Part shown: piece after piece, positions 10,513 through 22,570 of the stretch
Layout of the letters: every line of letters starts with the position of its first letter
Position numbering within the stretch: position 1 is the first letter of the stretch
NCBI RefSeq assembly: GCF_000699445.3
Contig: NC_067196.1
Location: forward strand, 46,727,364-46,791,363
Length of the DNA: 64,000 nucleotides
Source: Schistosoma haematobium
Lineage: Eukaryota > Platyhelminthes > Trematoda > Strigeidida > Schistosomatidae
Reading direction: 5' to 3'
Position numbers and translations under genes: made by a program
The notes under the pieces: generated by a model
Told to the model about the DNA's origin: nothing
The model's input: only the letters and a program-made list of their open reading frames with translations
The model's database searches: none

Positions 10513-12029
10513 TTACAAAATATATATACTGATATTTTTCTAAACATTGTAGACTACTTAAATTCATTCAGTAGCGTGAAACATTCACGAAATATTACGT
10601 GATGGTCAGGATAACGAAGAAATGTTTTCAACCACCATACATTATATCCTAAAACTAATTATTATTTGGTATCTAATCTAAGCAAAGTTTGGTCTGTCAG
10701 ACATATATCTTACCTTCGTATAACAACTGCTGATTCTAGTTAGTTTATTTGAAATTACTAGTAGTCATTCAAGATATGTTAAATCATATACACAAACGTG
10801 ATTCAAATAGGTTTAAAAATGCTCATAACGTTGCATGAATGGGAGCAGCTTTCCGAGAACCTATGAAACTGATTACAAACGAATGCAGTTTGTGATTTCA
10901 AACAATGTTAAATCTAATGAGTCGGAACTTTAACTTAGTGAGACATGAAATGCATGGACTTCACAAAATAAAATGATTTCATTCAATAGGTAAAACAACA
11001 AACAAATAGTGTTTTGACATTGAAATACAACAAATACTCACTAAATAAAAATGTGTAAATCACTTTTATAGGTCGAAATATGATCGGTACGCAATATTTT
11101 CACTATTTTTTCATTATTTACTGGTTTTTATACGATCTAGCGTCTGAGCCGATCTTGCCATCAAATTATATGTGTTTTGTTGACATTTTACGGGCTAACA
11201 ACTCAGACTCACAAAGTAGGTAATGCGTCCTTGGTTCTGATAGTCAGATGATTATCATCATCTGAGTAGCCTAATATAATTAATAAAGAAGAATTATGCT
11301 GTTCTCCTTTTTAGTACGTAATATGTAGGCAGCTATGTAAAAGAGAAACATGAGAGGGAGGAAATAAGTAGCATTTGAAGTTTTAGTGAGTAAATTAATT
11401 ACTCAGTCTAGCTAAGCCAGGTTGATTTTTGAAAAGTGGTTTGTGAGCATATAAGGAATATTAATCGTCATGTTAGATAGTGGCAGGTAAACCTATATGC
11501 TTTGAGAGTTAAACGGTCGCCAGCTATGACCGAACAAAGAATTTCTAGGTTTCGTGATGAAAACAGTAACATTCATTCCCTGAATTATAAAACAATGCTC
11601 AAATTTGCAATCTCTCATTATTTGCATCATAGCTTGATCTCCGTCAGGTGAAATCAACAAAAAGTAGGATGGATACCGGATTAATTGGGTCCAACGTATA
11701 GAGAAATGTTAGACAACTCGGGAAAATCTTTTATAAGCTATTCATTATTAGGTCAACTATTACCACTATGTGAAATGGTTTAGAAAGCGCTCCACATTAT
11801 TTATAAAACCATTGGTTGAGAATGAAAACGTTTGGATACTAATACACACACAACTCATGAAAACCTCAGATGTTTTGCATTTGATGGTACTTTAGGTTTT
11901 GGATGCATACTACTAAAAACCTCCAACCTAGAACTAAGCATCATTCTAAATCTGTTTGGTGTTTGGCAGTTCTGTTTCTCATATCATTTTTTCATCCAAA
12001 TTATCAAAACAATCAGAATATACATTTAA
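10513..12029. other. Unassigned AT-rich sequence
   Basis: No family recognised. A slightly GC-richer patch at about 11130-11270 contains gatgattatcatcatc, a small palindrome, without other context. Confidence 0.4.
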
Positions 12030-12282
12030 TTGATATTGCTTGTTTGAATCTTCCAACTGAACTTTAGGACTGCAAATGATCATTCTCTCATTGGCATGTG
12101 TGCATACTGTGCATATTGCCACAATATTACCTTAAGTCACAACCATTATAAGCAAAGATGGATAGTGGCCAGCAGTGGAATCAATGACGCACGTTTCGTC
12201 CTATTCCGGAGTCGTTGGATGGGTGTACCTGCATCTCAGATTTGATGTTCACTCAATGACATCTTTGCTCATAATCAGTATA
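12030..12282 (-). repeat. SINE-1 (Sm-alpha-like) copy, rearranged and decayed
   Basis: On the minus strand this holds the SINE-1 body (acatcaatcggaagattcaag-like text, then the cacatatgccaataacagactg stretch) and the 3' part with ctggccactatccatctttgc. The tRNA-like block is deleted. The hammerhead remnant (about 12169-12213) reads CCAACGAC in place of CTGACGAG, so the catalytic core is destroyed while GAAAC and the CGTC cleavage site survive. Confidence 0.8.
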
Positions 12283-12335
12283 TTACTTACTTACTTACTT
12301 ACGTCTGTTGCTCCCAATGGAGCAAAGGTCACCGA
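12283..12335 (-). mobile_element. LINE 3' tail fragment with (TTAC)n
   Basis: Five TTAC units (12283-12302) followed by gtctgttgctcccaatggag, the complement of the LINE 3' end. Only about 50 bases of the element remain. It abuts the SINE-1 copy directly. Confidence 0.8.
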
Positions 12336-14586
12336 TATAATCAATATATCGTTGGACGAAAAGCTTTATTCACCGATAAAAGTAAACTTAACCAACCCAA
12401 TAGTTGCAGCTAATACTTCAACTAACAATAAGCATCAAACACTACATAATAATACTTCTAAATATTTTATCCGTTTTTTTTTGTCACATTCTTCATTATA
12501 AGTAACTTTTTAACCTCAAGTAGCATTAACCAATCATTAATAGCATTGCTTTAACATAACTGACATCATTAACATAACGAAACAGTAGTCTTTTGCTGTA
12601 CGATAGAGCATAATTGTTTACATTTTATATCACACTTCAGTTTATGATTGTAAGTAATTAAAAAGTAATATATAGATTCAGAATTACAAAACGGATGTAG
12701 TGTTTGTCGAATATACTTTCAGAATTTATTTATAGCTTCATATTTGTTTATTGAATCATTTTTCCATTAGTCAGTAAGATAGTATACTGAATCCGAAAAC
12801 CTGAACAAAGTACAGATGCATTTTATCATAATAAATACAAACAACAAGTGAGCTTTACAGTGAAAGTACTTTAACTAATGAGGCAATTCAGACTAACTTC
12901 CGGTATATACTAACTAATAATAGATTAGCGATTGTATTTGTTTTGTAAATAAGTAGTGAAATTATAATTAGATACAAATACTAATTAATAATGGAATAAA
13001 TTACTTTTTTTAGTTGTAGATTGTCACTTATAGTACATTATTAAAATTGTTCCTTTGACAATATTCATTAATACATATTGAGTTAGTTGCTTTCATTGAC
13101 ATACATAGAGAAAAGAGTATAAAAATGTAAACTATTCAATGAAGACTTTATATTTATTTGAATAAATAAACAAGATTATTGAAAGTATTCTGTTAATTTC
13201 TTCTTTTAACCTATTTACATGAATTTAATGAATCTCAAAGAATGCCGATGATAAACTGTTTATCTTAAATAGAAATTAACTAACAACCTAATGATCCTAA
13301 TAATATTAAATTGTAGGTTAGAAACAAACGGTAATTTTTAACGTTAGTGATTATTTTTTTTTAATATGCTAGATCATTTCTTTAGTTTATCATTGATCTA
13401 TCGGTAGAAAAAAGTATGTTCTTTGTATATCAGTAGCAGTAGTAGTAGTATGATCAAAGAAAAAATTATTAGTGATAAAAGTAAATTTGGCTATAGGATT
13501 CAGTTAAATGAAGTTTAGAAGTAAAGTAAGCATATAACTAGACAATAAATGATTCATCTTACATATAGATAATTTTTAATATATTTCTTGATCAACTAAG
13601 ATGATAAAATAATCATTCAAGTCTATCTTAGAGAATTGACTTGAATATCAGTAATTTAATCTGGTTAAATAATATACCAGACAATCTGAAATATCTGATT
13701 TCTTTTTAAAAAAACAAACAAAATAGATATTTAGAAGAGAACTAAAAAGTAGGCTCTCAAATAACTGAAATTGAATGGAATATGACTTATCTAACATTAA
13801 GAGGTAACTTCCAAGTTGAATTTGGATTACATCAATGAAATTACTAGATCATTATTATTATTATAAATAGTAAGAGAATTACTAGTTAAATTGTATTCTT
13901 TCATTTAACATCTGATGGATTATAGTTATGAGAAATATCTATGAGAAAGAGGCTCTCTCTCAAAGTTTTCCGTTTAATACATTCATTCCGGTATTAATAA
14001 ATTGTGTTATTCTAACGGCTTAATTAAGACTGATCATGTCAGATAGAATAAAGATTAGTACAAATGTCAACATAATCATTCCTGTGAATAAATTAAATAA
14101 ATTCTAATTCATGTGTTTACAATTATTTTAGTAAAAGAAATAAGAAAAAGGCAGATTTAAGCTATTCTACTAGTGGATAGTATAAAAGAAAGTTACTAAG
14201 AATTAGAATAGAAGATTTAAAATAAGATCTGTTAAAATATAAGTAACAACGTGAATATTTGAAGAAAAATTGACTGGATAGGAATAATGAAATAAAATTA
14301 GTTTGTGGAAACTAAGTCTAATTATGTGTATAGGTCTTGGACATTCAATGCTGAGTAGTTGAAATGTACAACGATACAGGTTTCCACTAGTTTGTTATCT
14401 ACAATTAACCAGCTGAGATCGCCCATGAAAATGAATTGTTTATTTATGTAATTTATGTTGGTCATAGGTATCCTAATGTTATTTATTCTTTTATTTACTA
14501 TTGTTATGTGTGTTTCATAATTAGGTTTGAACTTTTCATTCTATCTTCATGTTTCAAGACAAAATGTTTGCTATTATCTAATCAAC

Positions 14587-14589
<3 letters not shown>
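12336..14589. other. Unassigned AT-rich sequence with a small AGT repeat
   Basis: No exon or interspersed repeat recognised; a (AGT)n run lies at 13431-13450. Confidence 0.4.
13431..13450. repeat. (AGT)n microsatellite, short
   Basis: cagtagcagtagtagtagta: six imperfect trinucleotide units. Confidence 0.8.

Positions 14590-14630
<41 letters not shown>
14590..14630. repeat. (AT)n microsatellite
   Basis: About 20 uninterrupted AT units. The 77-residue open frame spanning it (YIYIYIY run) is an artefact of the repeat. Confidence 0.95.
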
Positions 14631-14634
<4 letters not shown>

Positions 14635-15061
14635 ATAAATACACTTCCTTCGTTTTACAAATATTATGAACATTAAAAGATATTAAGTCATAGGAAACAT
14701 TCATCTGAAACTGAGTTTTAATTAGAAAAAAGAATGGTTTTTAGTTTCATAGATTAACTGCAAATACCAGATAAAAGACTATTCAACACCATTTACTTTT
14801 TATAAAGTTACATTTAAACTATTCACCATTATGTTTGCTTGTTCATACAATTATATTTTATAATAAACGTTATGGAAATAGAAATAATGATCGAAGTTCA
14901 TATGTTGTAGAACCATAACATGAATAAGTAGTAATAGCTGCATTAATATCACACGCGTTCTTTAGTTATTGTAATCGTGACTACTATGTTACAGCTGAAA
15001 TGAAAATGACCCTGATCACTAACTACATGATCAAGTTTATAATAATTTACCTAAATACACT

Positions 15062-15305
15062 TGGTATTGTTTACTTGTAACTTCCTGTTGATGTTTAGGA
15101 CTGCAATTGATCAGTCTCTTATTGGTAAATGTGCATCCTGTGTGGATTGCCTCAATATTGTCTTAAGTTTCAAGTATTATAAGCAAAGATGTCCCAGAGT
15201 GAACATCAACTCTGAGATTCAGATACATCCAGCTGACAAGTCCCGAATAGAATGAAACACACATCCTGAATTCCACTGCTAGCCACTATACACCTTTGCC
15301 TATAA
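15062..15305 (+). repeat. SINE-1 copy, inverted composite
   Basis: The left part (15062-15175) is SINE-1 body in minus orientation (tggtattgtttacttg ... ttggtaaatgtgcatcc); the right part is the plus-strand end with cccagagtgaacatcaactc and the hammerhead region 15224-15275. The core reads CTGACAAG (G8 changed to A) and stem II is disrupted, so cleavage is unlikely. The B-box and A-box block is lost at the junction. Confidence 0.8.
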
Positions 15306-16194
15306 ATTATCTAAATAGTTTTCATACATCATCAAAATAATTGCTAATTAGATTAACTGCTATTACTATCGATTTTAAAGAAAATTTATTAAAGGAATTC
15401 ATTATCATTTAATTCAAAGTATTAATTCCATGAGCAAATAATGACAATGAATAACCATGATGACGTACTAAAATGTTATTAAACTAGGTTTTATAGGATA
15501 AATAATAACAACAAACTGTTAGGTAATTTCTATAGGTTATGTGTAGATAGAAATGTGTCTAAATTTAATAACCTAACAATAGATTATAGTATGAAGTAAG
15601 ATAATCAAACTGTTTTGTCACAATAATTAATGATAATTAGATGGTTCAAGGAAGTGAAATAATAAGTGAAACAGTTATGAACAAAACCATAGAGATATGT
15701 AGAATAATTAAAGAAAGAGGGTAGTTTTCAAATGAGAAATGTATGCAATGAGAATAAAATTAAAACAATAATAACAAATATCAATGAAGACCACGGTAAA
15801 AATAACAATAAGAAATATTTCCCTTTTATTCACAGTCTAGGCTTCACTCTATGAACAACAAGAGCTTCGAATGTTTCAAGTTGAATATGAAATCTTTATA
15901 GATTTGGACGGAAATGATAAACAACTTTAAATATAATAGAACCTGATTCATTGATAAATTTAAACAGGGCAAAAAGAACAAGTTTTGCAGAATAAAATGA
16001 ATTCAATCTATTTCATAGTTTCCCATTAGCTGCATACAACCTAAACTTACAGTTATGAATATAAATATCAACACATTTTTAGCGAACTTTAGTTTGTGAA
16101 GTTTAAAAAAGTATTTGAAAAGTAACAAAAATCATAATAATTGAAAGAATAGGGATACAAAGTGTACATAGTTAAGATCGATGAGTATTTATAT
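15306..16194. other. AT-rich sequence with a possible single arm of the 36.6-kb foldback element
   Basis: At about 15990-16050 the text ataaaatgaattcaatctat and cattagctgcatacaacctaaa resembles the foldback arm at 36621-36690. The rest is unassigned. Confidence 0.4.
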
Positions 16195-16552
16195 CAATAG
16201 TTGAGATAATCACTCAATTGAAGCTACACTACCATGGAAAACCTGAAAGCACTGGACGGCCGTTTCGTCTTATTGTGGGACTCCTCAGCAGTGCGCATCC
16301 ACGATCCCGCACCCCGCGAAATTCGAACCCAAAGCCTACTGGTGCCGCACGCGAGCACTTAACCACTAGACCACTGAGCCGGCCGGCATCCAACGGTGTT
16401 AATGTCTAACTTCAACTAATCCACGAAATTGAGCGACACATCGACCATTGTCTTCATTGAGTTACTATCTCACAACAGACCTGGTTGAACTCCACTGGTC
16501 ACTACTTCTCACTAGAACTCCAGGATATACCTCGTGAAGCCAGTCACTAGTG
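16195..16552 (-). repeat. Near full-length SINE-2 copy (CCGGCCGG subtype)
   Basis: Read on the minus strand: 5' leader from cactagtgactggcttcacg, then cagtggagttcaaccaggtc, a tRNA-like block with A box (ggctcagtggtctagtggtt) and B box (gggttcgaattt), hammerhead (16249-16294) and a 3' end with ggtttccatgg-type text and gagtgattatctcaactattg. It shares a CCGGCCGG variant just before the A box with the copy at 47158, and the 5' halves of these two copies are almost identical. RNA polymerase III transcription from the A/B boxes is expected by analogy with other SINEs. Confidence 0.9.
16249..16294 (-). ncRNA. Hammerhead ribozyme motif (SINE-2), core intact
   Basis: On the minus strand: stem I GCACTG/CAGTGC (6 of 6 pairs), core CTGAGGA, stem II GTCC/AGAC with one mismatch, GAAA, a very short stem III (A-U and C-G closing GGCC) and the cleavage triplet GTC. 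This is the type-I hammerhead layout known from schistosome repeats. The single stem II mismatch may weaken it. Confidence 0.75.
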
Positions 16553-16568
16553 AGTATACGTTGATTAG

Positions 16569-16640
16569 TATCAGAAGGAGTTTTATGGAGACTTTAGTAA
16601 TCTCAATAGTTGAGATCATGAGTCAATTAAAGTAATAATT
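16569..16640 (-). repeat. Extra SINE-2 3'-end fragment
   Basis: tatcagaaggagttttatgg ... gttgagatcatgagtcaatt is the complement of the SINE-2 3' terminus; it sits directly beyond the 5' end of the neighbouring full copy. Confidence 0.75.
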
Positions 16641-18067
16641 CAAAATTATGAAAAGGTGATGAAATTAATAAATCAATGGATAGTCGCTCAATATTATAAA
16701 AAGAAACAAATATGTGATGATCAATCAGTTTATGTAAGAGATGGATATAAGAAAAGGAAAGAATAATAGAAAAATAAAAAATTTCGGGGATAGGGGTGAG
16801 AACAAAGAGTAAAATTATTAAAGGTTATTAGATAAATATCTAATCACCATAGCAGGCAAAGGTTGATCAAACTTACCTTCTAGTCATTTTGGAAATACAT
16901 GATACCGATCACCTCTGCAAAACGGAGCAGGATTCATGTTTAAATGCAGAAACCATTTTGTCATCATATTTGAACTAGGTGGTGTAATTTAAAAAGTTCC
17001 ATTTCATTTTAGATACCATTACGCACATGTCACTAAATACGGTATCGAAATGCCCATTAATTTGATGCTATATATTTGAAAACAGTTTCAGCAAGAATCA
17101 ATTTTAACTTGAATCACTTAGTAGATGTTTTTTCGTCTGCAATATTACATGAAGTCAAGATAAAATTTTGAAGAAAAGTACCTCTTTGATAATAGATTTT
17201 CATCTTACCGACTAATGGTAATAACCTGAGAACTTTAACACAGTTTCCTGCTGAATAAATCCAAATCCTATGTAGAGGTGAATCCGCGCAAATAATGGAT
17301 TTTTAGACAATTTTATACAAACATCTACTGATCTTTATATGAAAGTGCTTTAAACTTAGCCTATATGGTCAGTATTTGTATTACGGTTTTTAAAACGTAA
17401 ACTAATTACATTATTTTTATGGGATAGCAGGGTTTCAAAATGTTCGACTATCTGACTTATATAATGACCTTCAATGGTAAACGTTTGTAATTAACTGTTA
17501 CCATGATTATGTCTGTTACGCATAAGAAAAGAACTGTGACAATCATTATAAGCGAAATCAATGATGAAAACAGTACAATATTAATGGGTGATAATTATAA
17601 CGTAAAGCAAACAGTATGGTATTTAGTCTGAAAAAAATTTGAAATCTATTTGAACTTGAAATATTCTAAAAACCAAATCGTTTTAGAAAACAAGTGGTTA
17701 CCATGGTATTGTTTAACCGCTTGTTACTATAAATAAATTTTCATTGGGATGAAATTTAAGGCTTTGATAATATTTTTATATAGGAAACTAGTTAAAGCTT
17801 AAAACTTATTGTTTTAAATGATACTTTTAACCATATTTAAATCACATAGGATTAATTAATTTAAAGGAAAGCTAAACATCATATAATCTATGAAAGAGAT
17901 AAGATATTTTAGTAGGAGACTGAATTTCCATGTTACATGGTCTATTTAATCATCGGTAAGAATGACGACATAATAATGCTCCCAGTCAGCATTAGCTTTA
18001 TCTAATGTTGACGACTAAGAATCAGCTTCTTAAATTATAATGTATTTCAGATAGTATAGCTCGATTA
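16641..18067. other. Unassigned AT-rich sequence
   Basis: No exon, repeat or RNA recognised. A near-inverted pair aacaagtggttaccatggta / gtttaaccgcttgtta occurs at about 17690-17728 (small imperfect hairpin). Confidence 0.4.
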
Positions 18068-18265
18068 TCTAATGATTATCAAGAATTCTACCACTCCAAC
18101 ATATAGTTCGAATCTCGAAAGGTGGGATCGTGGATGCGCACTTCTGAGGAGTCCCACAATAGGACGAAATGACCGTCCAGTGCTTCCAGGTTTTTCATGG
18201 TGGTCTAGCTTCAATTGAGTCATGATCTCATCTATTGAACTTACTATAGTATCCACAAAAACCGC
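18068..18265 (+). repeat. 5'-truncated SINE-2 copy
   Basis: It begins within the B-box region (gttcgaatctcg), then the hammerhead and the full 3' end (ggtggtctagcttcaattga ... tatagtatccacaaaaaccgc). The truncation removes the A box, so it should not be independently transcribed by polymerase III. Confidence 0.85.
18138..18183 (+). ncRNA. Hammerhead ribozyme motif (SINE-2), core intact
   Basis: Stem I GCACTT/CAGTGC (5 of 6), core CTGAGGA, stem II GTCC/GGAC (4 of 4) with loop CACAATA-like text, GAAA, short stem III (A-U, U-G closing GACC), cleavage after GTC at 18077+100 (position 18177). Confidence 0.7.
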
Positions 18266-18877
18266 TTCTGAATGAATTATGAAACTAGTATAAATGAAAT
18301 CAATTATTGTTTTTGGAATCTTCAGATTTTTAGACAAGTGCACTAATATGTAGTACTACTAAGAACCTCATGCACACAAGTTCGATATCAACAAATTTAG
18401 ATTACGAAAATATTGTGAAAAAAAATGTTTTCAGTTAAAAGTATATTTCGAATTTTTTCACCCCAGAAAAATTTCAGTTTTTTTTCTCGTTAGATTACAT
18501 CATTTTGCAATTTAACTTTCATTTATTTTTAGATGAAGAACGACTGAGTTTTACTTAATATATTTTAAGCATCTAGATCTCTTACTATTATTGAAATTGA
18601 TTATGCAAACCTTTTAATTGAATTACTTAACTATTGTAGTATTTCACCATATATATTATTCTACAAAGATTTATCCTTGTCCTTGTCAATATATCACTTA
18701 CTTTCACATTCATTTAGATTGAAAACTATTTGTAAACTAGACAATGAAGTTTTCGCTGAAGTATATGACTACTAATTTATATACTTTATATTTACCCTTT
18801 CTAATAGCAACATTTTATTAATTGTATGAAATTGCTAAACGGGATTTTATAATCGACAAAAAATTAATACATGAGTT

Positions 18878-19310
18878 TTTGAGTGAGATCATGAACCGAT
18901 TGATGTTAGACCACCATTGAAATCCTGGAAGCACTGGACGGCCGTTTCGTCCTATTGTGGGACTACTCAGCAGTGACCAGTGGAGCTAATCCGTGTCGGG
19001 TAGAGACAGGTATATACCTCAATACAATGGAAGATGGTCGCTCAATTTCGTGGATTGGTTGAAGTTACACATTAATACCATTGAATGCCGGCTCAGTGGT
19101 CCAGTAGGTTAAGCGTTCGCGCGTGACACTGAAGGGCCTGGGTTCGAATCCCATGAGCAGGATCGTCGGTGTGCACTCCTGAGTCCTGCGGTAAAACGAA
19201 ACTACCGTCCAGTGCTTCCAGGACTTCAATGGTGGTCTAACATCAATCGGTTCACTATCTCAATCAAAAACTTAATTATCTCTACAACCCCTATGCTGAT
19301 AATACATAAG
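18878..19310 (+). repeat. SINE-2 foldback composite
   Basis: The left arm (18878-18975) is the SINE-2 3' half on the minus strand with a hammerhead whose core reads CTGAGTA (G8 changed to T). It joins a nearly complete plus-strand copy: leader with ggtatatacctcaatacaat and ttcgtggattggttgaagtt, A box (cggctcagtggtccagtagg), B box (gggttcgaatcc at 19139-19150) and the 3' end. The plus-strand hammerhead (19170-19225) has lost the GGA of CTGAGGA, so both ribozymes look inactive. Confidence 0.85.
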
Positions 19311-19639
19311 TTGTTTCGATACAGCATGATGACGTTATTTGTAACTAATCGATAAATTCGACTAGTTTGCTAGTAGAAAACATGATAGTGTGTTAATAAC
19401 CTATACTGTAACAATTTAGAATTATCTGAGTTGTATATTTATTTCATTTCAAATTTTAAGTACCTACACATTATTAGTGAATATATGTCGATCTTAATTT
19501 TTGTTTATGTTTGATCCACAACAGTCATAATAGTTTCAACTTACCTAAGCAAATAAACTTCCGACGTTCGCATCTAGGACTAATCTTAGACAACAATTTA
19601 AAATTAAGAAGGATTAGATATATATTTTGTTTCAGTATT

Positions 19640-19860
19640 AGACTTTTAAGCAGTATGAATCTAGCACCTTGTGAAGAAAATACAGGACTCGCTGTAAACG
19701 CTTAGCCTATAGACCACTGTATGTACAACTTTAACTAATCAACCGTTGGAAACCAAGGGTGGCGAATGCCCATTTAGTAGTAGTCCCATACAAGAACGAA
19801 AGAAGTATCCAATGACTCCTGGTTTTCAGTAATTATCTGACAAAGATTAATTTGTAATGT
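19640..19860 (+). repeat. Highly degenerate SINE-2-like remnant
   Basis: Pieces resemble the complement of the A-box region (cgcttagcctatagaccactg), the leader (aactttaactaatcaaccgttgg) and the hammerhead arm (agtcccatacaagaacgaaa, then ccaatgactcctggttttc). Order and identity are poor, so this is a weak call. Confidence 0.4.
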
Positions 19861-19929
19861 AAAACTTGAAACTGAACAATTTCCACAAACCTCCTTCACC
19901 TAAACTAAAAGTTTATTTAAACTATACAA

Positions 19930-20135
19930 CTTTATAAGCAGAGATGGATGGCGGCTAGCAGTGGAATCCAAGATACACGTTTCGTCCTATTTGAGACTGC
20001 AAGCCACCATCCATATCTGCTAATAAAGCTTGTGATTCAAGGCAAATTTTGAGGCAATCCACGCAGGATGCACATATGTCAATAACAGACTGATTAATTG
20101 CAATATTAAACATCAATTGAAAGATTCAACCAACC
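19930..20135. repeat. SINE-1 copy, inverted composite
   Basis: The left 19930-19990 is the SINE-1 3' end on the minus strand with half of a hammerhead (GAAAC and cleavage side kept, CTGA side lost). From 20010 the body runs on the plus strand (ccatccatatctgctaataa, then cacatatgtcaataacagac). The tRNA-like block is absent. Confidence 0.8.
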
Positions 20136-20990
20136 AATACAAAATGAATAATATAACTCTATATTAAACGTATTTAATTGTATGAAAAAATCTTTTCCTG
20201 ACCAGATTTGCAAATTACTGATAACTATCAATCATTATATTTGCTGTCAGAGAGAATGAAACCGTAGTTTATATAGTTTTTTTGAGGTACTTTAAAGATC
20301 TAGAAACAATGTTTATTTAAAGGGTTACTTTTTATGCATGATAAAGGTAGATTAATGACCTTAGATGATGATAATAATTCAATTACAGTGTTAATTATGT
20401 CATTATATTTATTAAATATTTCTATGTAGTGAATTGAATTTAGAATATGTAATTAATGATAGTAAAAATGATCCAGCTAATAAAATACACTTACTATTTA
20501 GTTAAATTTATTATTCATAACCATTCACAGATTTGTATTTACATAAAACTAATTATCTAATTAAAATGATGATTGACAAACCATATTGGCTTCATCAATT
20601 TCCGGATGAGTATAGATAGATTATATAAACTCTTACAAGTGGTCATTTATATTATTTTTCTAGATTTAATATCTAATTAAATACCTACAAAACGTACAAA
20701 CTGATTCTTGTTATGTTGATAGACCACCCAACTGTAATAGAATTGGTATAAGTGACTCTTTGTAATAAATAATAGTGACTATTAAATATAAATAATTAAA
20801 TTGTTATTTTATTGACTGATGTGAACTATTGTAAGAAGAATGCATTAAATATGTGTATCTGTGAAACGTTTATTTAACTAAAAGATTAAGCCTAACATTG
20901 TTTGGACGAATAATGGTAAACAAGCATTATTCGGATTATTGAAATTTACTAAAATATATATTTATGCTATTCAAAAAGAGAAATATAGAA
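20136..20990. other. Unassigned AT-rich sequence
   Basis: Nothing recognised beyond simple AT-rich text. Confidence 0.4.
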
Positions 20991-20994
20991 GCAG

Positions 20995-21292
20995 GTATAC
21001 GCTTCAGTACAATGAAAGATGGTCGCGCAATTTCGTGGATTGGTTGAGGTTAGACATTAACACCATTGGATGCCGGCTCAGTGGTCTATTTGGTTAAGCT
21101 CCAGGCGTGAGACCGATAGGTCCTGGGTTTGGATCTCGCGGAGTGCGGGATCGTGAATGCGCACTGCTGAGGAGCCCCATACTAGGACGAAACGGCCGTC
21201 CAACGCTCCCGTGTTTTCCAGGGTGGTCTAGCTTCAGTTGACACATGATTTCAATCAAAAACTTAACAATCTCCACAACACCTAAACTAATA
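20995..21292 (+). repeat. SINE-2 copy with tRNA-like block
   Basis: Leader (ggtatacgcttcagtacaat, cgcgcaatttcgtggattgg), A box (cggctcagtggtctatttgg), a shortened anticodon-arm region, B box degraded to gggtttggatctc, hammerhead (21161-21206) and 3' end (gggtggtctagcttcagttg ... aatctccacaacacc). Confidence 0.88.
21161..21206 (+). ncRNA. Hammerhead ribozyme motif (SINE-2), weakened stem I
   Basis: Core CTGAGGA, GAAA and GTC are all present. Stem I GCACTG/CAACGC keeps 4 of 6 pairs and stem II GCCC/GGAC 3 of 4, so activity is doubtful. Confidence 0.55.
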
Positions 21293-22185
21293 TTTATTTT
21301 GTTGATAAAAACTTACACTTAGCCAATGATATTTTTCTTTAAATTCACACTTAAGAGATGATTGGTCCACTAGTTTATTATTGTCCATTAGATCCATAAA
21401 GAAACCTCAATGTCTGAGGATAGCTTTATCGTAGGCTGACATCAGATCTAGAACTACTGCGAACCGTATAGTACTGAGTATTGTTTAGCCATCAAATTCT
21501 AACATAGTAATTCCAAAAATGTATAATGCTGTCTACGAGTTCCGAATTTTTCAAAGATAGATTTAGTGCTGACAAAGCCAAAACTATAGTGAGTCAACTG
21601 CTTTCAAGTTTTTAGCAGTTTCCTGAATGATGTGAGCTTAGGGATAAATTCATTTTATAAAATCGCTACAGAATGTCTCATTGATTCTAGAATGTCTCCG
21701 GTAAAAGGAAAGTAAGCTACTAAAAAAAGATACAGACACGTAAGCAAATCTCTTGAAACTCAAGTGTCTTGCTATACAATGTCAATATAATCAGTCAACT
21801 GATACTAAATTGGAACTCAGTCAGGAAACAGTGAGGTCGAATCAACGCTATAAATCAAAAGTGATAAATTTAAACCCCCAAATCACGATATGATAAATAA
21901 GAATTCCAGTTCAAAAGTCAAACTTTTTTTAATGGATAATGTAGCCCTAAGTAATGTGTATATTTAACAGTCGTGTGACCTATCAGAAATCATCAAAACT
22001 GATGTCATGATTGCAATCTATGTTTTTACACTGTCTTAATCGGATACTGATTGTCTCATATAAAGAAATCATTCTCCGTGAACTTTGGAATGGTAGGCTA
22101 TATTTTATCATATTATTTACGAAGTTACAATGAACTAAACGATACTTTATGCACTTATTAAATGCAAACAATATTGTAAATCATC
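21293..22185. other. Unassigned sequence
   Basis: No recognised exon or repeat. A moderately GC-richer patch at 21410-21480 (ctttatcgtaggctgacatc) may be old transposon text, but I cannot place it. Confidence 0.35.
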
Positions 22186-22570
22186 AGCGTAGATGATGTG
22201 TCGAATGATTGGAGGCCTAATCGAGTTAGACGGGAATGATGTGACGGGCCAGCTAACGTCGAAGTACACTTCATGGTCAGCACCTTACGTGGATTGCCCC
22301 ATCGACATATCAAGGTACTATAGATGCTTTGAAGACGGTACAACACAAAAAACGTTATTACAGAAATATATTAGTTAAAGTAGATACAAGTGAAAGTAAG
22401 ACCACCGCCACATAGGCCAGTCCATAGCGTACGATTAACTGATGCGTGTTGGTCGTCCTTGACCTTCACAGGGATCGATGATCGGCTCGATATTTAGTGA
22501 CCCAACTGCCGGTTGATTTGGCTAGAGCTTGGTGACATTTCACTAGCCCTACATTATTGTTAGGAAAAAC
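22186..22570. other. GC-richer tract of unknown nature, possibly a decayed transposon
   Basis: Base composition is clearly less AT-rich than its surroundings (for example gggatcgatgatcggctcga and atgtgacgggccagctaacg). It has short overlapping frames on both strands with no recognisable domain and no match to the repeat families identified in this window. No terminal repeats were found. Confidence 0.3.

Noticed and set aside
14436..14669. 77-codon frame with YIYIYI run
   Set aside because: Generated by the AT microsatellite.
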